From positions 37,682 through 101,681 of the forward strand of contig WSYH01001924.1 in assembly GCA_036426205.1 (NCBI GenBank): a stretch of 64,000 bases of DNA. The letters are read 5' to 3'. Below are positions 13,636 through 27,345 of this stretch, piece after piece. Position 1 is the first letter of the stretch. Every line of letters starts with the position of its first letter. The position numbers and the translations under genes are program-made. Origin of the DNA: Ascaphus truei. Taxonomy: Eukaryota > Chordata > Amphibia > Anura > Ascaphidae. Below the pieces are notes generated by a model. That model saw nothing but the letters and a program-made list of their open reading frames with translations, was not told the DNA's origin and ran no database searches.

Positions 13636-14215
13636 TATTGTGATGAGCAACCACTCTCCCTATAACCCTTAAACTCCCCTAACTGTCTCCTATAAGACCC
13701 CTCTCCTATTACTCAGCATAATCCACTCCCCTAATTCCTCCTTCCGTCCCCTATTACTCACTCCCGCTAACTGCTCCCTATAACCCCTCCCCTCACTGCT
13801 CCTCTCCTGTCTCCTCCCCTGACGTCTCATATAACTCCTCCCGCTAACTGGAACTGCCCCTATAACCGTCCCCTATAACTCTTCTCCCTAACAGCCCATA
13901 TAACGCGCGTCGCCTATAACTTCCTCCCCTAACTGCCCCATATAACCGCTCTATCACTCCCTCCCCTAACATCCCCTATCACTCCTCCCCTAACTGCTTC
14001 CTATCTCATTCCTTTTCCCCTTAACTCTTCCCCTAACTGCTCCTATACGTCTTTCCCTATAACTCCTCCCATAACTGCTCCTATATACTCGTTCCTATAA
14101 CTCCTCCCATAACTGCTCCTATACTCGTATCCTATAACTCCTTAACTCCTCCCATACCCTGCTCCTTAACCGCGCCCTATAACTCCTCCCCATAACTGCT
14201 CCTATAACCCATACG
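13636..14215. repeat. 37-bp minisatellite, left-arm copy
   Basis: This is a tandem array built on CTCCTCCCATAACTGCTCC plus TATAACTCGTTCCCTATAA, with a period of about 37 bp and heavy indel noise. It mirrors the clean array at 57905-58445. The unit shares the block CTATAACTCCTCC with the 35-bp minisatellite at 17426-18860, so the two arrays look related. Confidence 0.85.
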
Positions 14216-16278
14216 ATATTCCCTTTGGGGACTGCACCTTTAACTCCCTTTGGCGGGTCCATCACGAACCGTTTTCTTTCTCTTTGTTCTTGATCCCATC
14301 CATCAAACAGTGTTGCTCGTGCCTAATTGTCCTTGATTGGCAGGGGGACAGCGCGGTGACTGCCATGATAAATTTGAGGATGTCCCCGGTCCCCTCCCAG
14401 GCTGTGCGGATTACCCTTTTACGTCCCCTGCCACCTCTTCCCACACCTGCCGAGCCAGATACACAGGCTACACCGATCATTGTACATCGCTGTATTGCCC
14501 TGTCTCAGCAAGAAGCGATAGCAAATTACCGATAAGAGCCGTGTAAACACAGAGACCGTTATAAATAGATCAGATTATCACGGGGATAGATTAGAAGTGA
14601 TAACCGGTTCCCAGAAGTCCCAGCCTCTTTTCTATAAGGCCGATCATGTTTTTTAAAAATCCTTGGGATTATATAACTTTACCTTTTGAAGTAGCTCGAA
14701 TAGCCAGAAGGAATATTTTTGTTTGGATATTTGCATTGTTTTCTTTTCACCATTTTCCAGTTTTTTTAAAATTATGCTTCCACGGTTTTTAATGGTGTAA
14801 CAAAGAGGGAGGCGCGGGTACGATACCTTTTATTGGACCAACAATAGTGCGATATGTTCCAGCTTTCCAACCTCTCAGGGTCCTTCATGGGGTACCCTAA
14901 TCAAAAGGCAAAAACGATTCGGTCTGCAGCTTTGTCACAAAAGAGGCCCGACGATGTACAAACCGTACAAAGTTTACTGTGGGCGGCTTTGACAAGGCCC
15001 GACGAATTATTACGGCAGCCATCCAAGCTCCTTTAAAAAAAATAAGTATGGAAGTGGGGCTAACCAGAGCTGACCCCCCTATTAATTTTCAGCTCATGGG
15101 GACCCCTGCTTCCTGATACAGACCTCCATATGGGGTGCCGGTATCTTCCTGGAGTTAAACTAAGCTCCCGGTCGCGTTTTGCTAATAGGAAACCGCACGA
15201 TATGAATCACGCTTCCCTATTGGCCGGCGTGAGGCTTTAGCTTGAAAAGCGCCATTCCGTGATCCCTCAGCGGCCACAAAGGCGGCCACTGGCGCCACCT
15301 ATTGAGGTAATAACTTCGGCATCGGGGGGTTTCCACGGAACTAAATGATGGGTTCAGCTCCGGATACCCCCCTGCTTCCACCTGTCACTTTGATGGCTTC
15401 TTTTAAGTTAGAAATCATGTCAGAAAGCTCTGAAACATTCACGGCGCCTTCACTCTTTACTTCTCTTGCGTGTTTCCCCGGATTCTGCTCTGTATATGAA
15501 AGACCCCCCACTTACAGCAGCAGGGAATTAACCCTTTCACATGTCCCAGCGACGGCCCGGAGTTGACACCCACATGATATGTGGGCTTCAGGATGGCGTG
15601 GCGAGTCACGGTGCAGACACGTGGCATCCTATGTGGATCTGAGCCACACAGTCTTGCCATCGAGCAAAACTGAAGGGTTTAAATTTTAAATGATCATTGG
15701 GAGACGGCGGAGTTTCGACGTGACACTGATAGCCATTTTATTGTCTTGGTTTGTGGGTGGGATTGTACATTTTCGTGCAATGGAACGACCCTCATTCTTC
15801 TTTTTGCGCGCATAAATTCCTCCGCACAGAGACGTCCATACGTTCCACGTGTGGAATTAGTCATGATCTGAATGCCCCCAGCATGATCTGAACCGCTTTA
15901 ATACTGATCCCTGAGATACTTACCTCCGTAGTGCTGCCGGTAACCTCTCTCAGGTTAAAACTCCCGCTCCTCGTAGCCAATAGGAAGGCCGCCAGGGATG
16001 ACGTCACAGCTTTTTCCCCCCCCCCCTCATTGGGAAAATCGATGGCTTTAAATCTGCCATTTATATAGATCCACACAGCCCAGCCATAGCTGCTTAATCT
16101 GCAGAGGGACCTGAAAACCCTTATCGTAGGAATGTATATCGGAAAGCAGGTGTCCCGTGCGGAAATTAACCGCGGTGGAGCTTGGGTGGCCACCTGCTTC
16201 AATCTGTACCTCTAAAAAGAAAAACGAGGCCAGGATTGCGGCTTTCACATTACTTCTTCCCTTTTTTATATTTTGGCA
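14216..16278. other. Left-arm unique segment upstream of exon A, with two fold-back MITEs
   Basis: This mirrors about 55930-57900. It holds degraded copies of two members of the fold-back MITE family (about 15047-15384 and 15890-16200) and a retroposon-like tail with GGTCCAATAAAAGGTAT in the opposite orientation (about 14810-14870). No further SCAPER exon is visible, so the zinc-finger exon expected upstream of exon A must lie farther out. Confidence 0.6.
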
Positions 16279-16279
16279 G

Positions 16280-16493
16280 GGAAAAAACAAAAAATCTTTC
16301 CGTAAAGAAATACATTGTGGATATTGGGGGGGTACGACACGTCGCCTCCGGAGGCCCTCTAGGACGGAGAATAGAAGCAAAAAACAACAGAAGGTCATTA
16401 ACGGGTGAAAAGGTGGAATGAATGAGAGGAGAAAAATGAATGCAGCAGATGGAGACTGACCAGCCAAAAATTGAAGACGCCGACATGAACTCG
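16280..16493 (+). pseudogene. SCAPER: SCAPER exon A, broken left-arm copy
   Basis: This is the mirror copy of the intact exon at 55790-55926. A pyrimidine tract and AG acceptor precede it, and the block TCTTTCCGTAAAGAAATAC through GTGGATATTGGGGGG is retained. The frame is then destroyed by small indels and by an extra stretch of about 70-80 nt (about 16393-16463) with no counterpart on the right arm. The block CCAAAAATTGAAGAC and ATGAACTC resumes afterwards. The donor reads GCATGT where the right arm has GTATGT. The damage could be real decay of a duplicated copy, but its character (indels plus junk insertion) fits an unpolished long read of the same sequence better. Confidence 0.8.
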
Positions 16494-16754
16494 CATGTTG
16501 TGAGGAACCTGCGTGGGGGTCTACAGTTTTCCTGTTTGTCAGCCGCTGAGAGGGGTTCAGTTCCATTCAGCGGAATGGGGCAAATGTCCTTTCCCTGGCT
16601 CAGGCCGGCTTGGCGCAATTAGGGTTTTTATGGGGATTTGTGTAAGATGTTGCAAATTGTTCACCTGCACCGTTTGTGTCAGCGGGAGTATCGTGTGAGC
16701 GGTGTGTGTTACAATCATGGACACAAGTTATAATATCACCGCACACCTGCACAA

Positions 16755-17090
16755 GCAGCCAAAAACAAAAAGCACAAAAAACACACCTGCACAGACCCAC
16801 AACAGTGCAAATAGACCTCACAAGCCTCTTAACCACCCGACCGCACCACAGCCCCCCAACGCGCGCTTGCACCCGCCTCGCTCGACCCCTTGCCCCTCCT
16901 GCTGAGAACTACCCTCTCCCTCCCACCGGCAACAGTTGGCCCCCAAGTCGCCCCTTCGCCGCCGGTCTCTCAGTCCCCCTGCCTATCCTCGCCCCGCCTC
17001 TCACCCCTCTCCACCATCCCCCCCCCAAGGTCCAACCGCATACGCACGCCCCGGTCCTTCTCCGCGACGTAGATGTGACCCAGGTTTTGT
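16755..17090. other. Left-arm-only C-rich insertion
   Basis: About 330 bp of cytosine-rich, low-order sequence lies inside the 78-bp repeat region (left mirror of 55368-55625). The flanking repeat (CACCGCACACCTGCACAAG before, GTGTGAGGCGGAGATGTGTG after) is continuous on the right arm without it. The insert has no terminal repeats, no target duplication that I can see, and no tandem unit. It could be a low-quality read segment or a real insertion. Confidence 0.6.
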
Positions 17091-17425
17091 GTGAGGCGGA
17101 GATGTGTGAGATGTGTGAAGCGGGATAATGTGTGTGCGGTTGTGTTCCATAGGGACACAAGTTATAAGATCACACCGCACTACCTGCAACCTTTTTTGTG
17201 TGAGCGGGAGATGTGTGAGCGGTGTGTTACAATTAGGGACACAAGTTTTAAGCTCACTGCCAATCACTGCACTGGTTTATTTAACACAGAGGAATCTTTC
17301 CCCCCGCTGTTGGTAGTGCAATTCTGGCCCTCACTCGTTATGACATCTGCTGGTGGCGGCAATTTCATGTTGTTTTTTTTCTACCCTGTGCTAATAGAAT
17401 CTTTGACACTCCCCACATCAGCTTA

Positions 17426-18860
17426 GTGATGTTTATATGGGAGAGTTACATGGAGGAATGGAGCAGTTATATCTGGAGTGTTATATGGAGGAATAGGAGG
17501 AGGTATGGGAGCGGTTATATGGGGTACATAGTGAGAAGTTATGGGGGAGGTTATAATGGAGCAATAGAGCCTTATAGGGGGCAGTTATATGGGTATAGGA
17601 GGTGTTATAGAGAAACGGTTAAATGGGGCAGTAGGAGGAGTATAGGGATCGTTATATAGGGTATAGGTAGGCGGTATGGGGAAAGGTTTATAATGGGAGC
17701 AATCTTATGTAAGAGCCCATGCTGAGGTACACTCAAGGAGACCATTTTTGGGAAACTTAAACCGGGCTTTTTTCATCCTGTCACTGTAACATCTTTAAGG
17801 CAATATACATCAGATGTACAAAGAAACAAAACGCTACAGTATCCTTTGTACTGTTCCTGCTGTTCCGTTCACCCCTGGACGAGAGGTCTGATCCCCTGGT
17901 GTCTTCCATATCGCACACTTGTCTGATTACCAGGTGGATACTGGTTAATTGTCTAGATGCAATTAACCGTTCCCTTTCCCTGCTGGATTTCCTCACCCAC
18001 TAGAGGCTTATATGCAGCCTTATTTAAAACAGGATAATTCCGTGTTCGAGGAGAGTTATAGGGCGAGCATTTAAATGGGGCAATAGGAGAGTTATAGGGA
18101 GCGTTATATGGCTATGGGGCAATAGGAGGAGTTATAGGGAGCGGTTATATGGTGTATAGTGATGAGTTACAGGGATCAGTTAAATGGGGCAATGGAGGAG
18201 TTATAGGGAGCGGTTATATGGGGCAAATAGGAGGAGTTACAGGGAGGCGTTATATGGGGTAATAGGAGGGTATAGGAGGCGGATTCTATGGGGTAATAGA
18301 GGAGTTTAGGAATGGTTTATATGGAGTAATAGGAGGAGTTATAGGAGAGTTTATATGGGGTAATAGGAGGATTATAGGGAGAGCGGTTATATGGGGTAAT
18401 AGGAGGAGGTATAGGGACGTTACACTCGGGTAATAGGAGGAGTTATAGGGAGGGGTTTATAGGAGTATAGAGGAGTTATAGGAGGCTGGTTATATGGGGT
18501 AATAGAGGAGTTATAGGGAGGCGTTTATGGAGTCATAGGAAGAGTTTAGGGAGAGGTTAATATATGGGGTAATAGGGGAGTTATAGGGAGCGATATATGG
18601 GGTAATAGGAGGAGTTATATGGGTATAGGAGGGTTATAGGAGCGTATATAGGGTAATAGGAGAGTTATGGGAGCGGTTTATATGGGGTAATTAGTGAGGA
18701 AGTTTCTAGGGTAGCGGTTATATAGGGTAATAGAGGAGTTATAGTGAGCGGTATATGGGTAAGTAGGAGGAGTTATAGGGAGAGGTTTATAATAGGGGTA
18801 ATATGAGTGTATAGGGACCGCCGGTTATATGGGGTTAATAGGAGACGAGTTATAGGAAGG
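17426..18860. repeat. 35-bp minisatellite, left-arm copy, interrupted
   Basis: The unit is AGGAGTTATAGGGAGCGG followed by TTATATGGGGTAATAGG, about 35 bp. The array is interrupted at about 17700-18050 by a non-tandem segment that mirrors 54610-54945. It is the noisy reverse complement of 53830-55220. Confidence 0.88.
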
Positions 18861-20472
18861 TTATATATCTATATGTATTATATGTAGGTATATGTCGCAC
18901 CCCCAAATATGTCGCACCCTTGCTGCCAGCCTTTAATGTACAGCGTTTGGAGATAAAAGGCGGGTGTGCCATCATGTTTCTCCCCGACTCACTGGTCCAC
19001 CACCGTGCCAAACCCGATAACCTAAACATAATATGCAGGGCCAATTGAGTATGGCGCAATGTGGTGTCTGGAGATAACTTCTGTTGTATATTTTATATTG
19101 ACGTTACAGTTAATGTATCAGACGACATGAAATCCTCGCACGAGCTAAATACAAAAGAAAGAGAGTCAGCTATCTCATCTCCGTGCCGGATATATCCTCT
19201 TGACTTCAGTGCAAGAGCCACTCTGTGGAGCATATTTACTTGGGACATTGTCCCTCCGGGCGGGGAGAGATGTGCGAAATGGATTTGCCCGTCGGGATTG
19301 CCCCCTGGGAGATCGCCGCATCCTGGCCCTGATTTACGGCACTTTCTCTGATTTGAACATGAAAAGTCAATATCGATTTCCCTTCCCAGCCACAGCCTTC
19401 ACCTTGCTAAGGAGCTGTTTTTCATAATTGGAAGTGGCTGTCGGCCGGAGCTGTGGGCCCTCGCCAGCGCACAACACACTTTTCAGATCTGTCTGCTAAA
19501 CCGGCCATTTCTCTTCCCCCGGCTATTGAATTTTTAAATGCGGATCAAAGGAAAATCATCCAATCATCAAATCGAAGGGGGGGTTGGGGGGGGGGGGTGT
19601 GGTCTGTGGTGTCTAATCCCAGGGCCCGCGGGGCTTTCATCATCCGTTTTAGTGGCGGAGAACGTGAGAAATATCGCTGTACACATTTAGAGGCGGCCGC
19701 GCCCACCCTTAATCACTGTCCGTTGATTAGAAGGGACAAGCATCGGGAGATATATATTATAGATCAGCATGTCCAGTCGCTCTCACATACCTCCGCTTAT
19801 CCCGGGACGCGTACGCTTCGGCAGGTGCTCGCTGAAGTGGTGTAAAAACTGTGCGTGATTAGATCTAAAAAAGACTATTTGGGGCAGAGCGCTTCGCCGG
19901 GGTCATTGGGCGTGGGGCAGATACGTTTGTTTTACAATATTTATTCACGTGCAAATAAAGCTAAAAGACGAGAAGCCTTTTCCAAAATTAACATAAAAAT
20001 AAACGATGGCAAGTGGAAATGTGTGCTCTGGGTGTGTAAGTAAGGGTGGACGCAGTTCCAGTATTGAACCTACTGTCCTGTATATGGAACCCCTTGTTCA
20101 TAGAAAATGAGAGGTAATCTGGACATGTATGTGCATACTGTATTACCTCCTGGGGCGGTGTATTGCATACTGGTATTACCTCTCGGGGCGTTTATACTGG
20201 GTTGACAGATGCAACTGCCTGTTGTGAACCGGCCTTGCCCAATGAAATCCTCGCGGCCACGACATCACTAGATGGTTCATGAGCAGGCTGTAATTGCTCC
20301 TTCGGATTAGCACAGCGGGTTCCTGCGTTGAATGGGACTCCCTGTTGTGAATCCTACCTACCGGGTTCCACCTATCTGTAAGAGGCGTGCATAAGAGAGA
20401 GACTGAATCATTCACTCTCCCTTCGTGCCTCTATGGCGAATCCGGGCTTTAATTTAATTTTCAATATACATT
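18861..20472. other. Left-arm unique segment, possible conserved non-coding DNA
   Basis: This mirrors 52345-53830 and lies in the intron between exons A and B. No coding exon is visible. The right-arm copy, which reads more cleanly, is annotated in more detail. Confidence 0.55.
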
Positions 20473-23400
20473 TTGTAGCAGGGGGTCTCCCCCCCGAGCT
20501 AACTGGCATGATTTCAAGTCCGGTGATCCCTGCTTCATGAATTCCGGCCGCGTTATTGGGTGCCGGTATCCCATCGCCATGTTTAAAGAAGTCCCATTGT
20601 CACAGAGTGATACCCGGCACCCTGTAACTGGGGTCTGTAACTCAGACAAGGCATGTGGGTCCCCGGACCTGAAATCAATGCGATAGCGTCGAGACCCCCT
20701 GCTACAATATATTTATCAAGAATAAAATAAAAGAGGCTTCATTAGCCTTAGGGGCGGCTAACCACTATGTCAATGAAGGGGTTAATTCCAACTACCTGTT
20801 TATTATGTTGAGGGGGTGAGGGAAAAGGGGTAGTTGCCCCAGGGTGGGTGGTTATAGGCCTACCGGATGTTGTGTTTGGGGGGAGGAGAAACCCCTTCTA
20901 TTACCTTAGTGGTAGTACTGCTATGGTAATGAAAGGGTTTAACCCTCCCACTACCAACCCTAGAGGCCTAATCACCCACCCTGGGGCAACTACCACCTGC
21001 TTCATCACACCCCCTCCTGCCCCCAATAGACATATCAATCAATAATTGAACAACCTCCCCCCCTCCACCAACACATACTGGTACCCGAATGTACCAAATC
21101 CTACTATCCATATATGGAAAATAGCGTCATTGCCCATTAAAAAAAAAACAAAAAAAAGAGCAAAAAAACTTAAACCAGAACTTTCTCAGCCAAGCATATG
21201 ACATTAAAGTTCTACTTACCCCTTCAGGATGAAGGTCGTCCTCGTCCTTCCATCTCGCCTCTTTTTCATTCAGGGGCACCAACAGTGTAAAATACAAAAA
21301 CAACAAACTAACTACACTGGCCACCTTAATTACCTTGTTAAACCTACTTATTAACCCCCTCCTGCTACCTGCCACCCGGGAGGCCTTACCACCCTCCTGG
21401 GGCAACAACCCCACCTCCGCTAGGACCCATTGATTGGGCACAGTGGCACAGCCACATGCCCTTTGGGCATGGCTGTGCCACTATGGCATGAATGTGCAGC
21501 TGCAAATAAACAAAAACAGCACAAAATAAAAAGTAATTAAATTTAAAAAAAAATGCCCATAAACGCAATTGATTGGCCATGTGGTACAACTATACCCTAT
21601 GGCATGGGTTGCCACGAAGGCCGTCATGTGCAAACTGCAAATTAAATAAAACCTCACCCGAATAAAAAAAAAAAAGACATGCAATAAAAAATTCAAAAAT
21701 GCCCATCAAACCAATTGATTGGCACAATGCCACACCATACCCGATGGGCATGGTGTTGACACTATGGCAGTCACTGGCCACCTGCAAATAAAAAAAAAAA
21801 ACATCAGCAATTAAGACTTACATGTGAATTTAAAAAAATTTTGCAATGCAACCTAAAAAAAAATACACAATGAAATATTAAAGCACAATCCATGTGTTTT
21901 ACTTTTGATGTCTTCACCCTCAGCATCCACAGCAACAGCAGCACTCTTTGGTCCACGACGCCATGCTCTCAACAGCTGATGGTCCTCAGGTAAGCTCCTT
22001 TCTTGTTTCTTTCTTCTTTGATCGTTCATCTGTATTTTGTAATCCACTTGGGGCCGATGTGTTCTCGTTCGCTCTTGGCATCAAATGAGACAGACGGCCT
22101 GATATAAAGCCTGTGACGTCACATTTGAGTGTCAAATGGTACACAGTCCAGATCCGTTGGCTTAAGTACCATGTGACAGTATTTTATTTTATTTTAAGGG
22201 ATGACATCATCTTAAAAGTACCATGTCACATCCTTTAAAAACATGGCTGCCATCACATATACTCACCAATCGTTAGTGAGAAGTCGCTGTGAATGCACCA
22301 CATGTACTGTTTTCCCCAATCCGATGGTTGGAGTTACTGTGACAGCTTGCATTGTTTTTAACAGGATGTGATATCATCTTAAAGGGAAATTGTCCATCCT
22401 TTAAAAAAATGGCTGCCATCACATGGTTACTTATCAACCGGATTGTGTGATGATATCCACATGTACGCTCAAATCCAATTGGTTGAAGTACCATGTGATG
22501 GCATCCATTTTTTTTAACGATGTGACATCATCCGTTTAAGATTCACATTCCGTTTAAAAAAAATGGCTGCCATCACCTGTACTTCAACCAATCGATTGGG
22601 GTGTACCATGTGATGTCCTCATCATGGTATATCTCACAATCTATTGGTTGTAGTACCATGTGATGGCCGCCATTTTTTTTAAGGATGTGATGTACCTCCC
22701 TTTAAGATGACGTACAACAACCGTTAGAAGAAAACCAAAGAACCCTGCTCACATGGTACAACCAGCCAATTGGATTGGGGTGTACCATCTGGCACTCAAT
22801 GTAACGCTCACACTTATATACGGTCTGCCCCGTCTCATTTGACCCTAAGAATCCGATGGTATCCACATCCCCCCATTTCTTACAATTACAGATTAGATAA
22901 CGAAGAACGAAGAAGATGGCTGTTACCACCGACCATATTTTTAAGAGAATTGCGTCGAGGAGGAAGAGGTTTGCTGGCTGTATTCGGATTCATAAGTGGG
23001 GAAGATGTCACAAAGTAAAAAACTTGACTGTATTATTTTTTTCATCGTTTTTTTATTATTCGTGGTTTTTTTTATTGCGTATTTTTTTATTTATTCTTGG
23101 TTTTCCTTATCTGTTTTTTGTTTCTTGCTTTGTTTAAAAATTGTTTTTTTTTGGGGGGTGATTGGTTTGTTTAATTGTGTATTTTTGGTGACTTTTTTTT
23201 TATTATTGCTTTCTATTTTGATGACATTTATTTATTTATTTATTGAAAAAATGGCTTCTTGTTTTTGGTCCTTGTTTTTTTTTTTTTTTTTTTTTTTAGA
23301 TTGGCCCATTCACTGCCATGGTGGGCAATCATGCCCATATATATGTGCATATTGTATCACTTTGGGCCAATTAATGGGTAGAGGGTGGGTTGGTTGCCCC

Positions 23401-24215
23401 GGGGAAGTGGTTAGGCCGTCCCTGTGGGTAGCTGGGATGGGTGGTTAACCCCTTAATTACTCCTACCACTCTAAACCCGGTTACTAACGCGAAGGGGATA
23501 AGTGTTTTCGTGCCATTAGTTTTGTTTTTGTGATGTGTACTGTTGCTGCCCGGAGGATATGGGCACGGAGGGACGGTGATGAGAACGGCTTCATCCTAGC
23601 AGGGTAATATAAGACTTTATTTACTTTTGCTGGATGATAAAACTGTTTTAGTTTTAATGGGGAAGATGAGTTATTATCCAATCTGATAATGTAATTGTGC
23701 CCATTACTGTAAGTAATGTTTTGGGGGGGGGGTGGGGGGTGGTTTGGGGGGTAGATGTGGTCCCATTCATTGCCATTGGGGTTTCTTGGCTCTCATGAGG
23801 GCATAGGTCCACACTGGCAATAATGGGGTGTATTGTTTAGTACTGTGTTTGTATGTTATTGTGGGTAGTCGTGGGTTGGGTGAAGTGGTATTTGGGTCCC
23901 ACGGTGGAATGTTTATGCTGTCGGGTGGGTAAGTGGGAGTCGTAATAACGCATGCATTATTACCATAGCTATAGTAACAGCTAAGGTAATGAGGGGTTAA
24001 CTCCTCGCCAAACCCCCCCCCCACAAGGTCTTAACACCCCTCATGGGCCAAATACCGACCCACCCCCGCTACCCACAATAAACGGCGAGCACTGTTATGG
24101 TAATCCTTGTCATTGCCTTAGCGTTAGCCGCTAGGGGAATGAAGCTAGCCTGTAAATTTATTTTTATTGCAGTGATCAAGCCGGAGGTCTCCGGAGCTGC
24201 TATTATATGTGACAG
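20473..24215. repeat. Nested 3.6-kb fold-back structure, left-arm copy
   Basis: This is the reverse-complement copy of 48690-52338. It includes the fold-back MITE at its edge (20473-20708), the ~145-bp tandem triplet (about 21420-21800), the central CCAAT-motif cluster (about 22100-22790), and degraded versions of both promoter-like ends. See the right-arm entries for detail. Confidence 0.7.
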
Positions 24216-24609
24216 TATCTTCCCGGCTCGGTAATCTCCGGCTCCATCCGTACCCTACTAGTACTAATAAACAAATATTATTTCTAAATCCTACTTCCAA
24301 AAAATCCCATCGATATGAGATTGTATAGTTTGCTAGTTTCCCAACCCCCGATCAGATTATCGGGCTACAGAATAGTGTGATCTTATAAAAATGGTGATCT
24401 GGCGCTCTTGTCAGCTCCCGCTCCTTTGTGTTTGGGCGCCGGGCGGCGGTACGCTCGGAAAATGGCACTCTCTCCCAACACGATTTGGCAGTTCTCATCA
24501 TTTTTCTGAATATGCAAACTGGCCAAATCGTTTGGGAACTGCTCAAAACGTCTCGATAGGTTTAGTTAATGAAGCTACTCAGAATAGGACCCCTAGTGTC
24601 CTGTAATAT
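24216..24609. other. Left-arm unique linker
   Basis: About 400 bp mirror 48345-48690. They contain an imperfect inverted repeat around TTTGGCAGTTCTC and GCCAAATCGTTTGGGAACTG, bounded by short CTACAGAATAG/CTACTCAGAATAG blocks. This looks like an old small MITE without coding capacity. No exon. Confidence 0.5.
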
Positions 24610-26235
24610 TGACGCTGTGACGGATACACAGCGTAGTATCTGTAATATTGCACGCGCTGTGACAGGATACCAGCGTAGTATCTTGTAATATCAGCACTCG
24701 TGACAGGATGACACAGCGTAGTATCTAAATTGGGCAAGGCGCTGTGACAGGATACACAGCGTAGTATCTGTAATATTGCAGCGCTTGTGACAGGAATACA
24801 CTAGTTAGCTTATTATCTGTAATAATTGTCACGCGGCTGTGACAGGATCCACAGCGAGTATCTGTAATATTGGAGCGCTGTGACAGATACCATCGTATTA
24901 GTATCTGTAATATTGTCAGCGCTGTGGCAGGATACACACGTAGTGTCTGTAATTTCACGCTTGTGACAGGATCACAGCGTAGTTTCTGTATATTGTCAGC
25001 CTGTGATCAGGATACACAAGCGTAGTATCTGGAATATTGGTCAAAGCGCGTGACGGATACACAGACGTAGTACCTGTAATATTGCAGCGCTGTGACAGGA
25101 TTCACAGCGAGTATCTGTAATATTGCAGCGCTGTGGCAAGGATCACAGCGAGTATCTGTATATTGCAGCTCTTGGCAGAGATACACATCGTATTATCTGT
25201 AATATTGGCATCGCTGTGACCGGGATACCAGCGTATTATCTGTATATTGGCCATGCGTGCCTGTGACAGGATACACCAGCGTAAGTGTCTGTCATAATTG
25301 TGCGCTGGTGACAGGATACACAGCGTAGTTCTGATAATATTGTGTTGCAGCGCTGTGACAGATACACCGCGTAGTATCTGTAATATTGCAGCGCTGTGGC
25401 AGGATACACAGCGTAGTATCTGTAATATTGCAGAGCGCTGTGACGATGATAAACATCGTAGTACTGTAATATTGCGGGCAGCGCTGTGACAGGATACACA
25501 GCTTAGTACGTGTACATATTGCAGGCGCTGTTACAGGATACATTCAGCGTAGTGTCTTCATATTGCAGCGCTGTGACAGGAGACCAGCGTGTATCTGTAG
25601 ATTGCAGCGCTGTGACAGGATGCACATCCCTCACACGCATATCTGTAGTTTTTTTTAATATTGGCAGCACTCTGTGACAGTACACAGCGTAGTATCTAAT
25701 TTGCAAAGGCGCTGTGACAGGATACACAGCGTATATCTGTTAATATTTCTTGCAGCGCTGTGACAATGATACACAGCGTAGTAATCTGTAATATTGCCAG
25801 CGCTGTGACAGGATGCGCACAGCGTAAAGTATCGAATAATTGCAGCGGCGGGTACAGATACACAGCGTAGTATCTGTATATATTGCAAGCAGCTGTGACA
25901 GATACACAGCGTAGTGTCCTGAATATTTCAAATCGCTGGAACAGATCCCAGCGTAGGCTCTGTAATATTGCAAGCGCTGGTGACGGATACACAGCGTAGT
26001 GTACTGTAATATTGTAGCGTTCTGTACAGGATGCACAGCGCAGTATCTTTAATATGGCAGCGCTGTGACAGGATGCAGCAGCGTAGTATCTGTAATAATT
26101 GCAAGCGCGTTGCAGGATCACGCGTAGTTCGGTAATATTGGCAGCGCTGTGGCAGGTACACAGCGTAGTGTCTGTACTATTGGCGCGCTGTGACAGGGAT
26201 ACACACGTAGTATCTGTAATATTGCAGCGCTGTTA
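24610..26235. repeat. 42-bp minisatellite, left-arm copy
   Basis: This tandem array has a unit that reads ACAGATACTACGCTGTGTAT plus CCTGTCACAGCGCTGCAATATT in the opposite orientation. Every unit contains the inverted pair CGCTGTG and CACAGCG separated by 8 nt. The array mirrors 46820-48345 with much more indel noise. Confidence 0.9.
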
Positions 26236-27345
26236 ACAGGACAGATTATCGTCAGGTTGTTTAAGAGGGCAACAGCCAAAATACTGTCAGAAACTCACAC
26301 GACACCTGAGAGATCCGCAGGAGAATTGGCCTTAGGACGTTGTTTTCTTTCCTCGGAGGGCGTGAGATTTTGGGAACGGCTGAAAACTGGACACAGATGA
26401 AGGCAGCAGAACCGGACCATTTATTGTGGGCACTCACAAATGCACAGGGAGTGTGAGCATGATATCCTCCCAACTGAGGGCCGCTGCTGACCCCGGCTTG
26501 TATCCTCCGCCAGGCCTTCCATCTTATCCTTTATGGGCGAGTTTTCAGTCTGAAACAACAAAGAACTCTTCAGATAGGGGAAAAGTTTTAGCCCGAAATC
26601 TAAATATCATACTTCTCCAATGTGTGGTGTAATAGGTCCGTCAGCCGGCCACACCGCGCCAATCACTGGAGAGGCGCCACAACCAATAAAGAAGTCTTAT
26701 GCTTTCCAGGCCCCGCGACAGAGGGTTAAATGGTCGGTTAGCACATTACAGTTAGCAATTTTACGTCGTCTGCGCGTCTTCAGAAAACACATTTGAAAGT
26801 TCTAACAATTATTAAAGGCAGGAACATGAAGTCTCGGATTTTTTCACGTTATGCTGTCAACTAATGGAACTGAAGCCCCGTTGATGATGTCTCTGAATGG
26901 AACAGAAGTCCCTTGATGTCACCGTGAGATGTCGCTAATGTAACTCGAGGAAGTCCCTGTATTGTCACAGTGACGATGACACTAACACAGGAAGTCTCGG
27001 TGTTGTCACGGTGATGCTGGTCACTAATGGAATGCAGGAGCCCGCGGATGATGTCTCTAATGTAACAGGAAGTCCCTTTGGTCGTCCGGTTAGGATGTCA
27101 TCTAATGATAATCGAGGTCCGGTGTTGTCATGGCGGATGGACACTTCTCAGGTTATGCCAGACATCAGTGTTATTGTCACAGAACTGCCAGCTCTCCCCA
27201 GGTGACAGGAAGATGCCGATGTCACAGAATACCCAGCAGCAGTGATACCTGTACTCATGGGCACCTGCCTGACTCTGTGGACCCGTCGCTGATAAAGAAA
27301 CCCCTCTACATGGTGTACTCTTATTTGAATCTCCCCGTCTATTCA
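26236..27345. other. Left-arm unique segment plus short tandem block
   Basis: This mirrors about 45645-46819. The part from about 26830 to 27190 is the noisy copy of the GACTTCCTGTTCCATTAG higher-order repeat. The rest shows no exon. Confidence 0.6.

Noticed and set aside
15861..16566. Minus-strand open frames across the left copy of exon A
   Set aside because: They are antisense shadows of the SCAPER exon and the adjacent MITE.
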